From Gymnorhina tibicen (lineage: Eukaryota > Chordata > Aves > Passeriformes > Artamidae): 64,000 nt of DNA. Shown here one piece after another: positions 1-10,776 of this stretch. Below the pieces are notes generated by a model. The model was given only the letters and a program-made list of their open reading frames with translations, made no database searches and was not told where the DNA came from. Location: assembly GCA_013399875.1 (NCBI GenBank), contig VXAZ01006807.1:744001-808000 (forward strand). The letters run 5' to 3'. Numbering within the stretch: the first letter of the stretch is position 1; each line of letters starts with the position of its first letter. A program made the position numbers and the translations under genes.

Positions 1-684
1 GGGCTGGTGGGGCCAGGGCAAGCAGCCAGACTGTGCAGCCTCCCTCCATCGCTGGCCACAGCCCTGCTGGCTCACAGGGCTGTACAGAGCACCAAAACCC
101 TCCTCACCCTCTCAACCCTGAGGAACTGTAGCTTTATTCAGCTTTTCCGTGACTGTGCCTTCCTTTGCCCCTGCTCGGTTCTAGTTCAGACTCCCTCCCC
201 ATGCCCTAGAGGAGCAGGGAGAAGGGCCAGGATGGTTGGCTGAAGTTGGACAAGGGAGGAGGCTGGGAACAGGGTAAGGTCAGGACAACACTGGACTAGA
301 CTGCTTGGGAAGGTAGTTTCCATTGTGGAAACAAAATGAACACAACAAATAAGCTGTCTGGCATTAAGGGAACAAAACGAAGGCAACAGATTCATTTTCT
401 GAAGGCCTTTATAGACTTCATTCCCTATTATACTGAGCAACCCATACTTTCAAAAATTTACTGTCTCATAGTAGCAGCCACTGGGTACTAGAAAAAACCC
501 AAACAAGAAGTACCCATCAACCCAGAGGAGCAGTGATCAGGGTTATATGCAGCTTCTTTGTCTCACTTCAGACTTTGTCAAGTATTACACAACCTCTTAG
601 GAGAAGCAGAATTCTGAAATTTTTCAAGTCTCCAGTTATGCAAAGGCAAAAAACAACTAGAATAATTCTCCTTTGTGTGGAAAA
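1..684. other. Intergenic, nothing recognised
   Basis: Downstream of the LARP4B 3' end. Moderately GC-rich, with short open frames of no coding character. No known repeat identified by eye. Confidence 0.5.
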
Positions 685-1104
685 GTTCTGGAAGGCAGAC
701 TGCAGCTCGAGTATTGGGTCCAGTTTTGGGCCAATAAAAACAGCGAACTGGAGCCAGTCCAGAGATCACCAAGGTGGTTGAGACTGGAGCACTCGCCCTG
801 GGCAGGGAGGCTGAGAGAGCTGGTGCTGGTCAGCACCGAGGTGGGATTACTTTGGGGAAATTTACCTATGGGGAGCCATCTAGGAAACAGAGCTGGGATC
901 TGTATAGCGGGGCAGAGGGAGAACAAGAGGGAACAGGCACAAGGGTTTGAGGAAAAAGTCCTTCCCCAAAAGGGCAGTCAAACATCAGAGTGGATTGCCC
1001 AGAGAAGTTGTGCAGTCTCCATCCTTGGAGGCTTTCAAAGCCCAGATGGACCATGCTCTAAGAAACCAGCTCTGATCCCCTTTGAGCAAGATGTTGAACC
1101 AAAG
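685..1104 (+). mobile_element. CR1 LINE fragment, 3' part of the reverse transcriptase ORF and tail
   Basis: The plus-strand frame near 703 reads LEYWVQFWA, the end of the CR1 reverse transcriptase, and later bases read gattgcccagagaagttgtgcagtctccatccttggaggc, the usual CR1 3' region. The frame is degraded. It is a 5'-truncated copy. Confidence 0.85.
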
Positions 1105-1172
1105 ACCTTAGAATCAGAATATTCTGAATTGGAAGGTATCCACAAGGATCATCAAGTCCAGCTCTCAGTGAA
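1105..1172 (-). mobile_element. Short CR1 3' tail in opposite orientation
   Basis: The bases agaatattctgaattggaag and cacaaggatcatcaagtcca are the reverse complement of the conserved CR1 3' end seen in avian genomes. It abuts the plus-strand CR1 directly upstream. Confidence 0.7.
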
Positions 1173-2269
1173 ATGCCCATGGGGGAAATGAACCCACTTC
1201 TTTGGCATTGTTAGCACCACGTACCTCATGAGATCCCTTCACACCAGAACTGCTCTATGTTTCTATAGTTTGTGCTGAATGGGAAAGCATTTAATAGCAA
1301 ATAGAGGACCATTCTATGAGTTGCAGCCACTTCCTAACAAGGACTGTGATTCAGGTTGTTAAAAACCTGCTACATGTTTTTATATTACTGAATATCGCAT
1401 CACTTGGCCATTTGCACACACGACATGGAGTTCACAGATCAAGCCTTTGAGCTACAGGTGTCTATGCAAGCTGTGTAAATGTGTGCCTTCATATTTCAAC
1501 AGAGCTGAAGAGCTACTCGAGCACATCCAAGACACAGGATCAAAATTCAGCTGATCAAGATGCAGATGAGCAGCTCTCCAGGCTCCATTGCCTATTGATC
1601 CAATCTCCATGGACCAAGCAGACAATTCAGTTTATGTACATCTGTAAGCTGAGTCCCAGCCACTGCCTAGTAATCTATAACTTAATTTCTGTGTATTGTA
1701 TACACATCCCTTGCTCTTTTATGTTGTATTAGCAGACAACAGCCTAACACAACCCCCCATTTAAGAGCTTACAAGTCAAATCTAGTGTCATTTGCTTGGG
1801 AGTTTTTACCATGCTGAGCTCAGTCTGTCTTGGCAGCTGTGGGCAAGGGATGGGAAGACAACTGTAAGAAGCAGAGGAGACCAACAACATTTTATACACC
1901 TGAATGGGGAAATGTCTTGCAGTCATGGTGCCCAAGGCTGCATGGAGCCTGAGAAGTCCCCACAGTCACCTGGCTCAGTCTGCTGTTCTCTTCCTGGTGC
2001 ACAGGAATTTTTAGATCACCAATTCTCAGAGAAATGGAATCAAGTCAGAAAACATTTAGATGTCCCTGGAAACGCTGCCCAGCACCTGAAGGTGAGTGTG
2101 GATCAGGTGAAGCTGTCTCTGGTGAGAGTAAGTATCTCCACAAATGGAGACAACCTCTCCAGGCAACCTGCACCAGTGTTCAGTTATCCTTAGAAAAACC
2201 AAAGGGGTTTCTTCTGCCTGAACAGAATTCCCTGTTCCAGTTCATGCAGAGTCTCTTGCCCTATCACTG
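1173..2269. other. Intergenic between CR1 copies
   Basis: Unique-looking sequence. A plus-strand open frame of about 130 codons at 1792-2193 has no recognisable motif, and I treat it as chance. Two donor-like sites (aaggtgagtg near 2090, gagagtaagt near 2125) occur but nothing supports an exon. Confidence 0.45.
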
Positions 2270-2885
2270 AGCACCACTGGGAAGAATATGTCCCCATCAT
2301 CTTTCCTCCCCCCATCAGGTATTTGTACACATGGACAAGATCTCCCTGAGCTGTCTCTTCTCCAGGATCAGCAGTCCCAGCTCTCACACTCTGCTTGTGT
2401 GACAGATGCTCCAAATGCCGTAATATCTCCACAGCCCTTCACTGCACTCACTCCAATGTGTCAATGTTTTTTTTTGGACAGGGGAGCCCAAAGCTGGACC
2501 CAGCAGCCCACCAGTGGCCTCACCAGTGCTGAGCAGGGAAGGATCACTGCCCCCCCAACCTGCTGGCAATGCTCTGAGAGCTGCCCAGGATGCCAGTGGC
2601 CTTCTGTACTCTAAGGGCACATTGCTGTCTCATGTCCAACTTGTTGCCCACCCAGCGCCCCCAGATCCTTTTCTACAAAGCTGTTTTTCCAGCTGTTTTC
2701 CACCACCCCAGCTTGTACATGGGGTTGTTCCTGCACCAGGAAGTGCAGGATTTGGCATTTCCCTTTGTTGGATTTTGTAAGATTTCCGTTGGCCCATTTC
2801 TCCAGCCTTGTCAAGGTCACCAAGTCTACAACATCCAACAAAACCAATCTTTGATACACCATGGCCAGCAATACAGTAGATAATC
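2270..2885 (-). mobile_element. CR1 LINE fragment
   Basis: Reverse-strand CR1: aggtatttgtacacatggac, cttctccaggatcagcagtc, gggcacattgctgtctcatg and ggggttgttcctgcaccagg are all landmarks of the CR1 3' half in reverse complement. On the minus strand the frame gives remnants of the reverse transcriptase end. Truncated and decayed. Confidence 0.88.
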
Positions 2886-5800
2886 AGCAACTTACACCCT
2901 TACAGGTAAAGAGCAACCCTCAATAGAAATTACAGCTTGAAGTTACAGGAAAAGGGGATTGTACACTTGATTTCAGGCAATTCTACATAATTTGATGCAG
3001 AAACAAAGTAGTGACTTTTCCCACCAAATCACTGCTAATGTCTGCTGCATTCTGGGCTTTCAGAACCACTGAGACAGCAGCACCTGCTGAGACTGAACAG
3101 TGAAGCATGAGGTGTGCTGCCTGCACGAGTGTGTTACCAAGTCCAGCTCTGCTGTACTTCCCTGCCTTCCCATTCCAGAACCACTTGTGGTACCTATATC
3201 CCCTTTTCCATGTCAAAACTAAAAAAGAGTTCCACAGAGCATATCTTGCCTTTTTTTTATATTTTCAAGCTCAGTCTACATTAGATCCGGCACATAACTT
3301 CCATGTGTCCAACCAGAGTGGCTGCCTTCAGATTTCCTAGGCTGTGATGAAAGCATGGATCAGCACTCAGGATGGCAGCCTGCATGGCTGAGCTTCCATC
3401 TCCATGGGAATCACTAGTTCAAATGAAAAGTATAATACAAAGGTTTATCTGAAACAGATTTTGCTACCAAGGAAGCATTTGTTTGGCAGTTCAAGCAGTA
3501 AAATCCACTGAGAAAATCACTCTAGCAAATCTGTCACTTCACTGTCCACTGTCTGAATCAACAGGTCTCTCCAGCACTTATTTGCCACAGCTTCAAGGCA
3601 GGAATCCTCCTTCAGCACCAGCATGAGTCATCCCAGAGGAGATGGACACATTGCCAAGTATGCAAGAAGGACAGAGACTCTGGCAAATGTTGAAATGAAG
3701 GAAATATCAGACATACACCATAAACAATTATAAATATTCAAAGACAGAGCATACTTTTTAAAATTTATTGTATACATTATAGTTTTGGACACATACCTAG
3801 ATAATCCTCCTCCGAGTACCAAATTTGCTGTAATGAGTGGGACAAAACATAAAACTCCAGCAAACTGAAATGCTTCAGAATGCTGAGTCTATTGTATTTC
3901 TGAAAACAGATGCAATTTTTAGGAGCAGGGATCTGCCACCTACCACAAGAGATGCAGCTCCCAAGAATAGAGAGCACTGAATCATTAGAGATGAAAAGGA
4001 GAATATACCAGGAGAGGGAAAATGACGATGAATTTTACACATCCCATTTCTAAAGGTGAACAAGATCCTTTAGTAAGAGACTGTGTAGGTTAGGCCAGCC
4101 ACAGACACCACGGATCCCAAGTTCCATTTAGGAAAAAGGCCTTGTCCCCACCCTGAGTTTATTTAACTGCCCACCTTTGTTCCCATCACAAAGTGCATCC
4201 TGCTGCCCTCCTGCTGAAGAGGCACCAGCTGCCTCCCACCCCACACAGGGCTGGCTTGTGGGGGCTGTGAGCCACTGCTGTGCAGAGCCAGCTCCATTCC
4301 ATGCTGACACCCTAAACCCAAGCTAAGAGCGGAGACAAAAGAGCAAAAGTGACAAAGGTTTCTTGTGTGAGCTACAACCTATGGACTGTGGGTTCCTGGA
4401 AAACACCCCAGCCTTGGAGGTGACAGGCTGGACCTGCTGAATCTCACTCACTCCTTCTAACGGGGGTGACATCTCAAGCTGCAGGGAGAGCGTGCATGTG
4501 ACTTTGTTTTGGAAGACATTAGACACATTTCATTTTATCAGTAATTCCACCCATGTAGGTTTCTTAGATTTGTCCAGCTTTGGAATGTTTTACAACTGTA
4601 AATTCTCACATTTATCCCTCCTTCCTCAGAGCACCCTTAGCCATGGTAGATTTACTGCTCTGCAGACGTTGCCTGCCTCCAGCAAATGGGACATGAAGCC
4701 ATCAGGGTGCAGGACAGCTTCTGCACCCTACATGCGTAACACAGCACACAGAGCAATTTGGTCTTCAAACTGATGGGATTTAAGAGAAATTAGAGAGCAA
4801 TTTTATCTTTGACTCCCTTCCCCCAGCCTATATCCCTTTTGCAAAACAGTGAACTATTCCCAAACCAATTGTGACAAGATGGACAAAGACCTTTAATCTA
4901 TCATGAGAGAGATTTAAGATGTAGCACATTTACAGCTTGTACATAATAACCAAAACCAGAAATTGGACCCTTTCTCCTCTCCATTGGGAGAAGGCGGCTC
5001 AAAAATGACCAACCTTCATGACTGGAGCCACATACACTGGAGGGAGCAAGGCTACATTAAAGCCAAGATTTTTGCCTTACATTTGTCATAAGCCAATTGT
5101 ACCAAAAGTCAGTCAACTTTGGCTGATTGTAACACAGTGCTCCTGCCAGGACCATCACCATGCCAGTCTTCTCTGGGCATCAGCTGCACTCCTGTTCCTT
5201 CCTCCACTCTACTGCTGGTACAACAGCAGCTTCTGACCTGTTCCAAACCCTTCTCTTTCTTGGGTACTTTTCAGACCAGCCAGCACGCAGATGTGAGGGA
5301 GCACACAGGCAGGATGGATGGCACAGCTGACGCCAGCAGCCTTTTTGCAACATTTCTGTGCTTATTTGGCACAACAGCTCAGGAACTGTATTCCATGTGC
5401 CGCTTCCACAGGAGTTAAATTTCTACCTGATCAATTTATGTTGGGCATTGAAATATCTGCCAAGATGGATATCCATGATGAGTGGAGGCTGCAGTAACTG
5501 AGCTACCGAAACCAGATGGCATCAGGCTGTTACAGAGCTTATTCCCTCAAAAGCAGAGATGAAGTGCATAACGTTGCTTTCATCTGTACACCAGCAAAAT
5601 TTGAAATTCAATCACTTCCCTGAATTAAATGGTTGCAGTCATAAAAGCTCAGCTATACCGGAACAGGTGGTTTTAACTTCAAGGTTTGTGAAGTAAAAGC
5701 GTATTAGGAAACTTAAAACTTAATGAAATCTTATTTTCTAAAGAAGCCTTAGGATGAAAGCGTAATGAATCACAGTTTTTGTGACAATAAGTAACCCTTG

Positions 5801-6929
5801 GATGCTCAAATTGCACATAATTTTCTACATTCACTCTTTCTCATCATGCCCAAGAGGACACAAAACCATGTGTTCAGCATGAACATTGCTGCAGCCATCA
5901 CTGAACATCACTTTTTATTGAGGAAAACCAGCATAAAGGGGACACTGCCCAGGTTTGTTGTGCAAACAAATAGATCCCCAATTTCTGTTGAAGCTGAGGG
6001 GGTGGTGCTCTAGAGCCACACTAGAATTATGGCTACATTGCTGACAAATTTCTGTGCATTTTTATACATTAAGTGGTAGAAAACTTTGTCCAAATGTCAG
6101 AAAAGGATACTGCATGCTCAAGTGAAAATTGGTTGCCCTCAACTACTTGTAGCTCAAGTCATCACCAAAGCCCAATGGTTAAGTGAATTTTCCAGCCTGG
6201 AGATGCTCACAGTACCCAGTGTGGGCCGGTATTCCTGTGCTGGCCTACTCTGCTGAGCAGACACTAGTGGGGAAATAGGAGCAGTAACAGTCTAACCTGT
6301 CCAGGAACTTACACAACCAACAGCCTACTTCCATGCTTACATCCATTGTTATAATTGGTCATACATGGCTGTGTAAGAGAAAAACCTCAACAAAACAAAA
6401 AACGGGGTGGTGGGGTGGTGATTGAAGTATTTCCAAAATACTCTTTTATGTAGACAGAGGATATCCCAGAAGCTCTTCTTTCCTACATGCAAGACCAGAA
6501 TAACTTCTAAAACCAGCTAAAGACAAAAATAATCCCAGGACATCTCCAGGTTCAAGCACCATGCAACCAAAGCACCAACCCAAATGTTAAAATCCGTATT
6601 TAAGACCAAGCCAATACCTTATCTAATAAACTGATGAAACCAGTAATGAACAGAACCTCCAGTAAACAACACATCAGCTTTCATGCTTGCTTTAAAAAAG
6701 TTTAACAGTCATAATTACCTAACAAAGACACCGCAGACTTCAGAGATCTGTCATAGGGGTTCTTGCTGCTGATACAGAGCCTTGGGTGACAGTTACAAGA
6801 GCTGTATTGAACAGGAGAGCAAAGAATTTTTTTCCCAAAATTAGAAATATACAATTTCCAAAAATGGGAGCAAAAGACAAAAGGTAATGAAAAATACTGC
6901 TGAAGAAATGTTTAATTAAAAAAATCAGG
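2886..6929. other. Intergenic between LARP4B end and CR1
   Basis: About 4 kb with no long frame, no recognised repeat and no RNA gene. It could hold an even more distal LARP4B 3' end (AATAAA on the minus strand near 5910), but nothing favours that. Confidence 0.5.
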
Positions 6930-6949
6930 AATTCAACAGTGCCTAAATC

Positions 6950-6955
6950 TTTATT
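6950..6955 (-). terminator. LARP4B: Candidate distal poly(A) signal (AATAAA)
   Basis: AATAAA on the minus strand, followed by gcactgttgaattcctgatt and a T-run within about 40 nt, a plausible downstream element. Chosen as the most likely distal LARP4B end; not proven. Confidence 0.45.
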
Positions 6956-8450
6956 TTTCATAACCTACATATTTTTTTTCAAATTAGACAGTTTTACATT
7001 TTATGACACAAAAGGAAACTTAAATTACTGATAGTTTACATATAAGCTTGATTCCAGTCTTAATGGAAGAAGAACAAAAACAAAAACCCTCAAAAAGGCT
7101 CCCATATTACACTTCTATTTCATGAATTGGCAGCTGTTAGGTCTCCTTAGAAATCCTGGATTGTCTGCTGCTATTAGTGTAATAGGTTACAAAGCACAGA
7201 AACCCCTGTCTGTAGCTGAAGGAGATACAGAGATAGGTGTGCACCATTACAGTCAGCTGTTGCTCCTGATACACTGCACCATGCTCCAACAAGGGCCTTT
7301 CCATGCCAACGGCTCAAGGCTTTGGCGGACAACACAGCAACATAAAAAATTTGCCACTGCTCACACATTTCTAAGTGACAGTGTCATGGTGGGGGACTGA
7401 TCTGAAACTACATTCAGTTTTGACAGCAACCTTCAGGTTTTTTTTAATTCCTGGAAAAATCTCAGACCCATTTTTGACTTTTTTCAAAATGAAAAGCATC
7501 ACCACACAGTTCTAAAAGGGTGAAACACCAATTTTAATTACTGTATCCCTGAACCTTTAGCTCAGCTACTGCTTTTGGGAGGTTTTTCATTTTAAAAGCC
7601 ATGTTTTTAATCCCTCTCTGTATCGTAGCAACAGTCTGCATGCAACTTCACAACTCTACTCCGAAAACTCCATTTTGTCACTGAGTGGGGGGGGAAAAAA
7701 AAAAATCTCAAAGTAAAACACAGTAGGGAGAAGTTGTATATTACACAGCAATTTGGCATGTCACTTTTTTTTTTTTTAAAAAGCTATAAAACCACATCAG
7801 AGGAAGGTTTAAACTTCAGATGCAACAGACTGTCGCTGGGTAAGCAGTAATTACAGTGTATTGACCTATCACAAATGGCAGCAGAATACATTAGAACAGC
7901 ACAACACATCCTGCTGGTCTCATCAGATCACCTCGGGTACCAGCTGAGCACCAGGACGAGCCGCTCACAGCCGCCGGAAGGGACCACTTGCCACTGTTTG
8001 CAGCTGGTAAAGCCTTTCACTTGCAGCAGACAAACAAAATGAATCATACAGCTGGCCTTAACCATACACAAATCTAGCTACCGCTTTCACTGCCGCTGGG
8101 GAAAGGAGAAGGGGATAAAAAAATCCAATGACAGAAGTAGTTGAGCAGTTTTGGTGATGGTGTCGGGGTCCTATCTCCTCCCACAGCATTCACAAAGTGC
8201 GCTTTTTAAACAAGAAAAATCAACAGACTCCACATGCCCTATTTTGACCAGTTCTGCAGCATACAACAGGCTGGATTTACAATGTCAACTAGTTACCAAT
8301 TGATGCTTGTAATAGGAAATTTATCAGGAGTCAACTTCTATAGTTACTTTACAGTTCTATGAACCATGCACTGATACTCTTGAAAGCAGACAAGTAAGCT
8401 TCAGTGTATATTTTTGCAGCAGTCAAGTTTTTCCCCCATTAGACTTGATT

Positions 8451-8456
8451 TTTATT
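8451..8456 (-). terminator. LARP4B: Candidate internal poly(A) signal (AATAAA)
   Basis: AATAAA on the minus strand about 2 kb after the stop codon. Use would remove the last 1.5 kb of the 3' UTR, while the two Pumilio-type sites, upstream at 8495-8502 and 8789-8796, would be kept. Confidence 0.35.
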
Positions 8457-8494
8457 AATGACTTAAAAATTACAGTTTGACTGCTGAAATTCAT

Positions 8495-8502
8495 TATTTA
8501 CA
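8495..8502 (-). promoter_or_regulatory. LARP4B: Pumilio response element in 3' UTR (TGTAAATA)
   Basis: Exact match to the UGUANAUA consensus on the transcribed strand, inside the predicted 3' UTR. Confidence 0.5.
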
Positions 8503-8788
8503 TTGCAGAACACTTTTGAATTGGTTAAATTGTTTGGTTTTAAAGGGACTTTAGGAAAACATTTGAGGGCTTTCAAATAAGACTTTCGTTCCATTTCCCT
8601 TTTGCAGTGAAGAGGCAGAGTCAGTTCAACACACCAGAATAAAATAAGAAAAAGAAAAAACAACAAATTAAAGTAATATTCAAACCACAACATTTAGTTT
8701 ATCTACATCCAGCTCAACAGCAACATTTATAATATCAATAATTTTTATCAGATTTTTTTCTTTAGGGTACCTTTTTATATGTTCTGAT

Positions 8789-8796
8789 TATTTACA
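8789..8796 (-). promoter_or_regulatory. LARP4B: Second Pumilio response element in 3' UTR (TGTAAATA)
   Basis: A second exact UGUAAAUA, 294 nt upstream in the transcript of the other copy. Two perfect sites so close together are more suggestive than one. Confidence 0.5.
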
Positions 8797-10084
8797 ACTG
8801 TACAAGCAAAGCACACACTTCCAAGTGCACATATTTAATACAGTATTGACTATTTGCATTTACAGGTTTTTCAACAATCTGAAAAAGATCAACTGTTTAA
8901 GATCTTTAAGGTATATTACAAAAACTGCTGCTAGTTCCTGTACTACAGTATGTTTACCCAGTAAGACCAGTGACAATAGATACATACTGTAACTGAGTAA
9001 TTCTGTATTCCATTCATGCTAACCCTCCACGGGGTCAGACCTCATTAACGCTAAGCTGTCTTGTACAAAAGTTAAGGCAAAGTCATTTTCAAGTTTAAAT
9101 AAAATTCAAGTCTTTAAATATTGGATGGAAATAATTCTTTAAAAAAATCAGTTGTTTAAATAAACATTTTTGTGGAATAAACTGTACTGTCATAGTCAGC
9201 AGGAATGAGTTTTGTCTGAATTTCCTGCAGTTTAAACACTTAAAGAAAAGCTTTAGGCATTTTAAAACAAAAATAATTTATATTCAACTTTATTAGAAAC
9301 TTGCTAATTTAGTGCATCCTTGTCCTTCAGAAAGCGCATCACTTCTAAAGTAAATAAGTGTGAGAAACCTCATCCCAGAGGTAAATATCAGGGATCTCTT
9401 CCTCCACCACACAAAACAAACACCATTATCTCACGTCTTGAAAAATTTAAATCCATATGCCAATGTTTGTAGTTACAGGAAGATGTCAACACAAGGCTGA
9501 CTAAGATATGAACTCTTTCAAAGAGCACTTGGGGCAGAGATTTAAAAAAAAGTCTACACAGAGCACAGGGGTAACCAGAATATACAGCGCTGACTCAGTT
9601 AACTCCCTTACAAGCACAGGGAAGCTAAGGTTATCACAAGAAGGCTACTCTGCTTTCTCCTGATAACATCCACTAACAGGCTTCACCACCATAGAAGCTC
9701 ACAGACTTGATTCTTTCTATTCACAATGTGCTTTGTATTTGCAAATTATAACATCAGTTTTATTCTGGAGTGAGAAGATGGTTACTTGCTTGCAGTAAGT
9801 CAAAAAAGGAAATATTTCAGAAAGACTGCTATGGTGCCCTGTAGAATTCTTTTTGTGTGTGCAAAACATCAAAAAAAGATTAAGTTTTTAAAAATGCTAG
9901 AAACAGCTACTCATTTAACCTAAAAGTGCAAGTTCATTTGCTGACACTTAGTACAGCAGCCCAATAAAAAAAAAATCTTCAAGGTCACATACTAATTTGT
10001 AAAATATATCTACTTCCTTGCACTCTACACACTAGCTGCCGTTATCAGTCTTTTGGACACTTTAGATATGTACTTGCAGACCAG

Positions 10085-10090
10085 TTTATT
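10085..10090 (-). terminator. LARP4B: Candidate proximal poly(A) signal (AATAAA)
   Basis: AATAAA on the minus strand about 410 nt after the stop codon, followed by CTGGTCTGCAAGTACATATC. It would give a short 3' UTR lacking the Pumilio-type sites. Confidence 0.35.
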
Positions 10091-10494
10091 AAAAATATTG
10101 CAGCAGCACGTTTCTGCTTAACAGTTTAGAAAAAACTCACTAGACAGAGCTTGCACTCACACAGCCACAGAGAGGCTTAATAAAAAGTTGATTTTTTTTA
10201 AAGACGAATATTTTACACCTTGGAAAAAAAAAAAATCACACTAAGCTTCACCTCCAATTAAGCACCAATCTAAATGTAAGGTTTAGAACAACTATCCAGA
10301 AGTACCCAGAGAAACAGAATGTTTGTTCAAGAGGGGAAAAAGTATTTCACAGAAAAATAACTTGCAGGCATTGTTACATGCCTTGTATCACTGCAAGCTC
10401 CTAACCAGCAACTCATTCTCAGGTATCTTAGTGGGAACATGGGTTTAATTTGTGGGAAGCAGACCTCTTCTCAAATCCCTCCCAGGTGTTATTT

Positions 10495-10776
10495 TCACTG
10501 AGGAGATTTTGGAGGGGTACTCTGTTCTTTATTTAAGCGTTTGCCAACGGCTGGAGGGGACGATCTGCGTCCTGACTGTCTCCTCTGGTCTTTGGGTTGT
10601 CCAGGATGTGACTTTGCAGGAGGAGGTTCTCTGTTTTTCTCTATTGTTTCTGTGGGCTTTCTTTCTTCTTTCCCACATGCTACAGTGTTTGGCTTCTGTT
10701 CTTTCTGGGGTTGCAATGTAGGAGGATCCTTAGTTGTTCTCTGGCAAATTTCCGCATAACTAGGTTTTCGCAGTTC
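10495..10776 (-). CDS. LARP4B: LARP4B terminal coding exon
   Basis: Acceptor cttccgattgcccag at 10777; 93 codons and stop TGA at 10495-10497. It encodes [20 protein letters not shown], then a Lys/Pro/Arg-rich tail ending [12 protein letters not shown], nearly the same as the end of human LARP4B. The exon continues into the 3' UTR. Confidence 0.97.
   Translation of the reverse strand, partial: ELRKPSYAEICQRTTKDPPTLQPQKEQKPNTVACGKEERKPTETIEKNREPPPAKSHPGQPKDQRRQSGRRSSPPAVGKRLNKEQSTPPKSPQ

Larger units (their letters stand above)
6930..10494 (-). other. LARP4B: LARP4B 3' UTR
   Basis: About 3.5 kb of AT-rich, repeat-free sequence follows the stop codon without an intervening gene or CR1 insertion, although CR1 is common on both sides. 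Several AATAAA hexamers occur on the minus strand (10085-10090, 9759-9764, 9289-9294, 8451-8456, 6950-6955). I take the last as the distal end because it is followed by a T/GT-rich stretch and gives a length similar to the long 3' UTR I recall for mammals. The end is uncertain. Confidence 0.65.

Noticed and set aside
1792..2193. A 133-codon plus-strand frame
   Set aside because: No motif, and nearby donor-like sites do not pair with a plausible acceptor in any supported exon chain.
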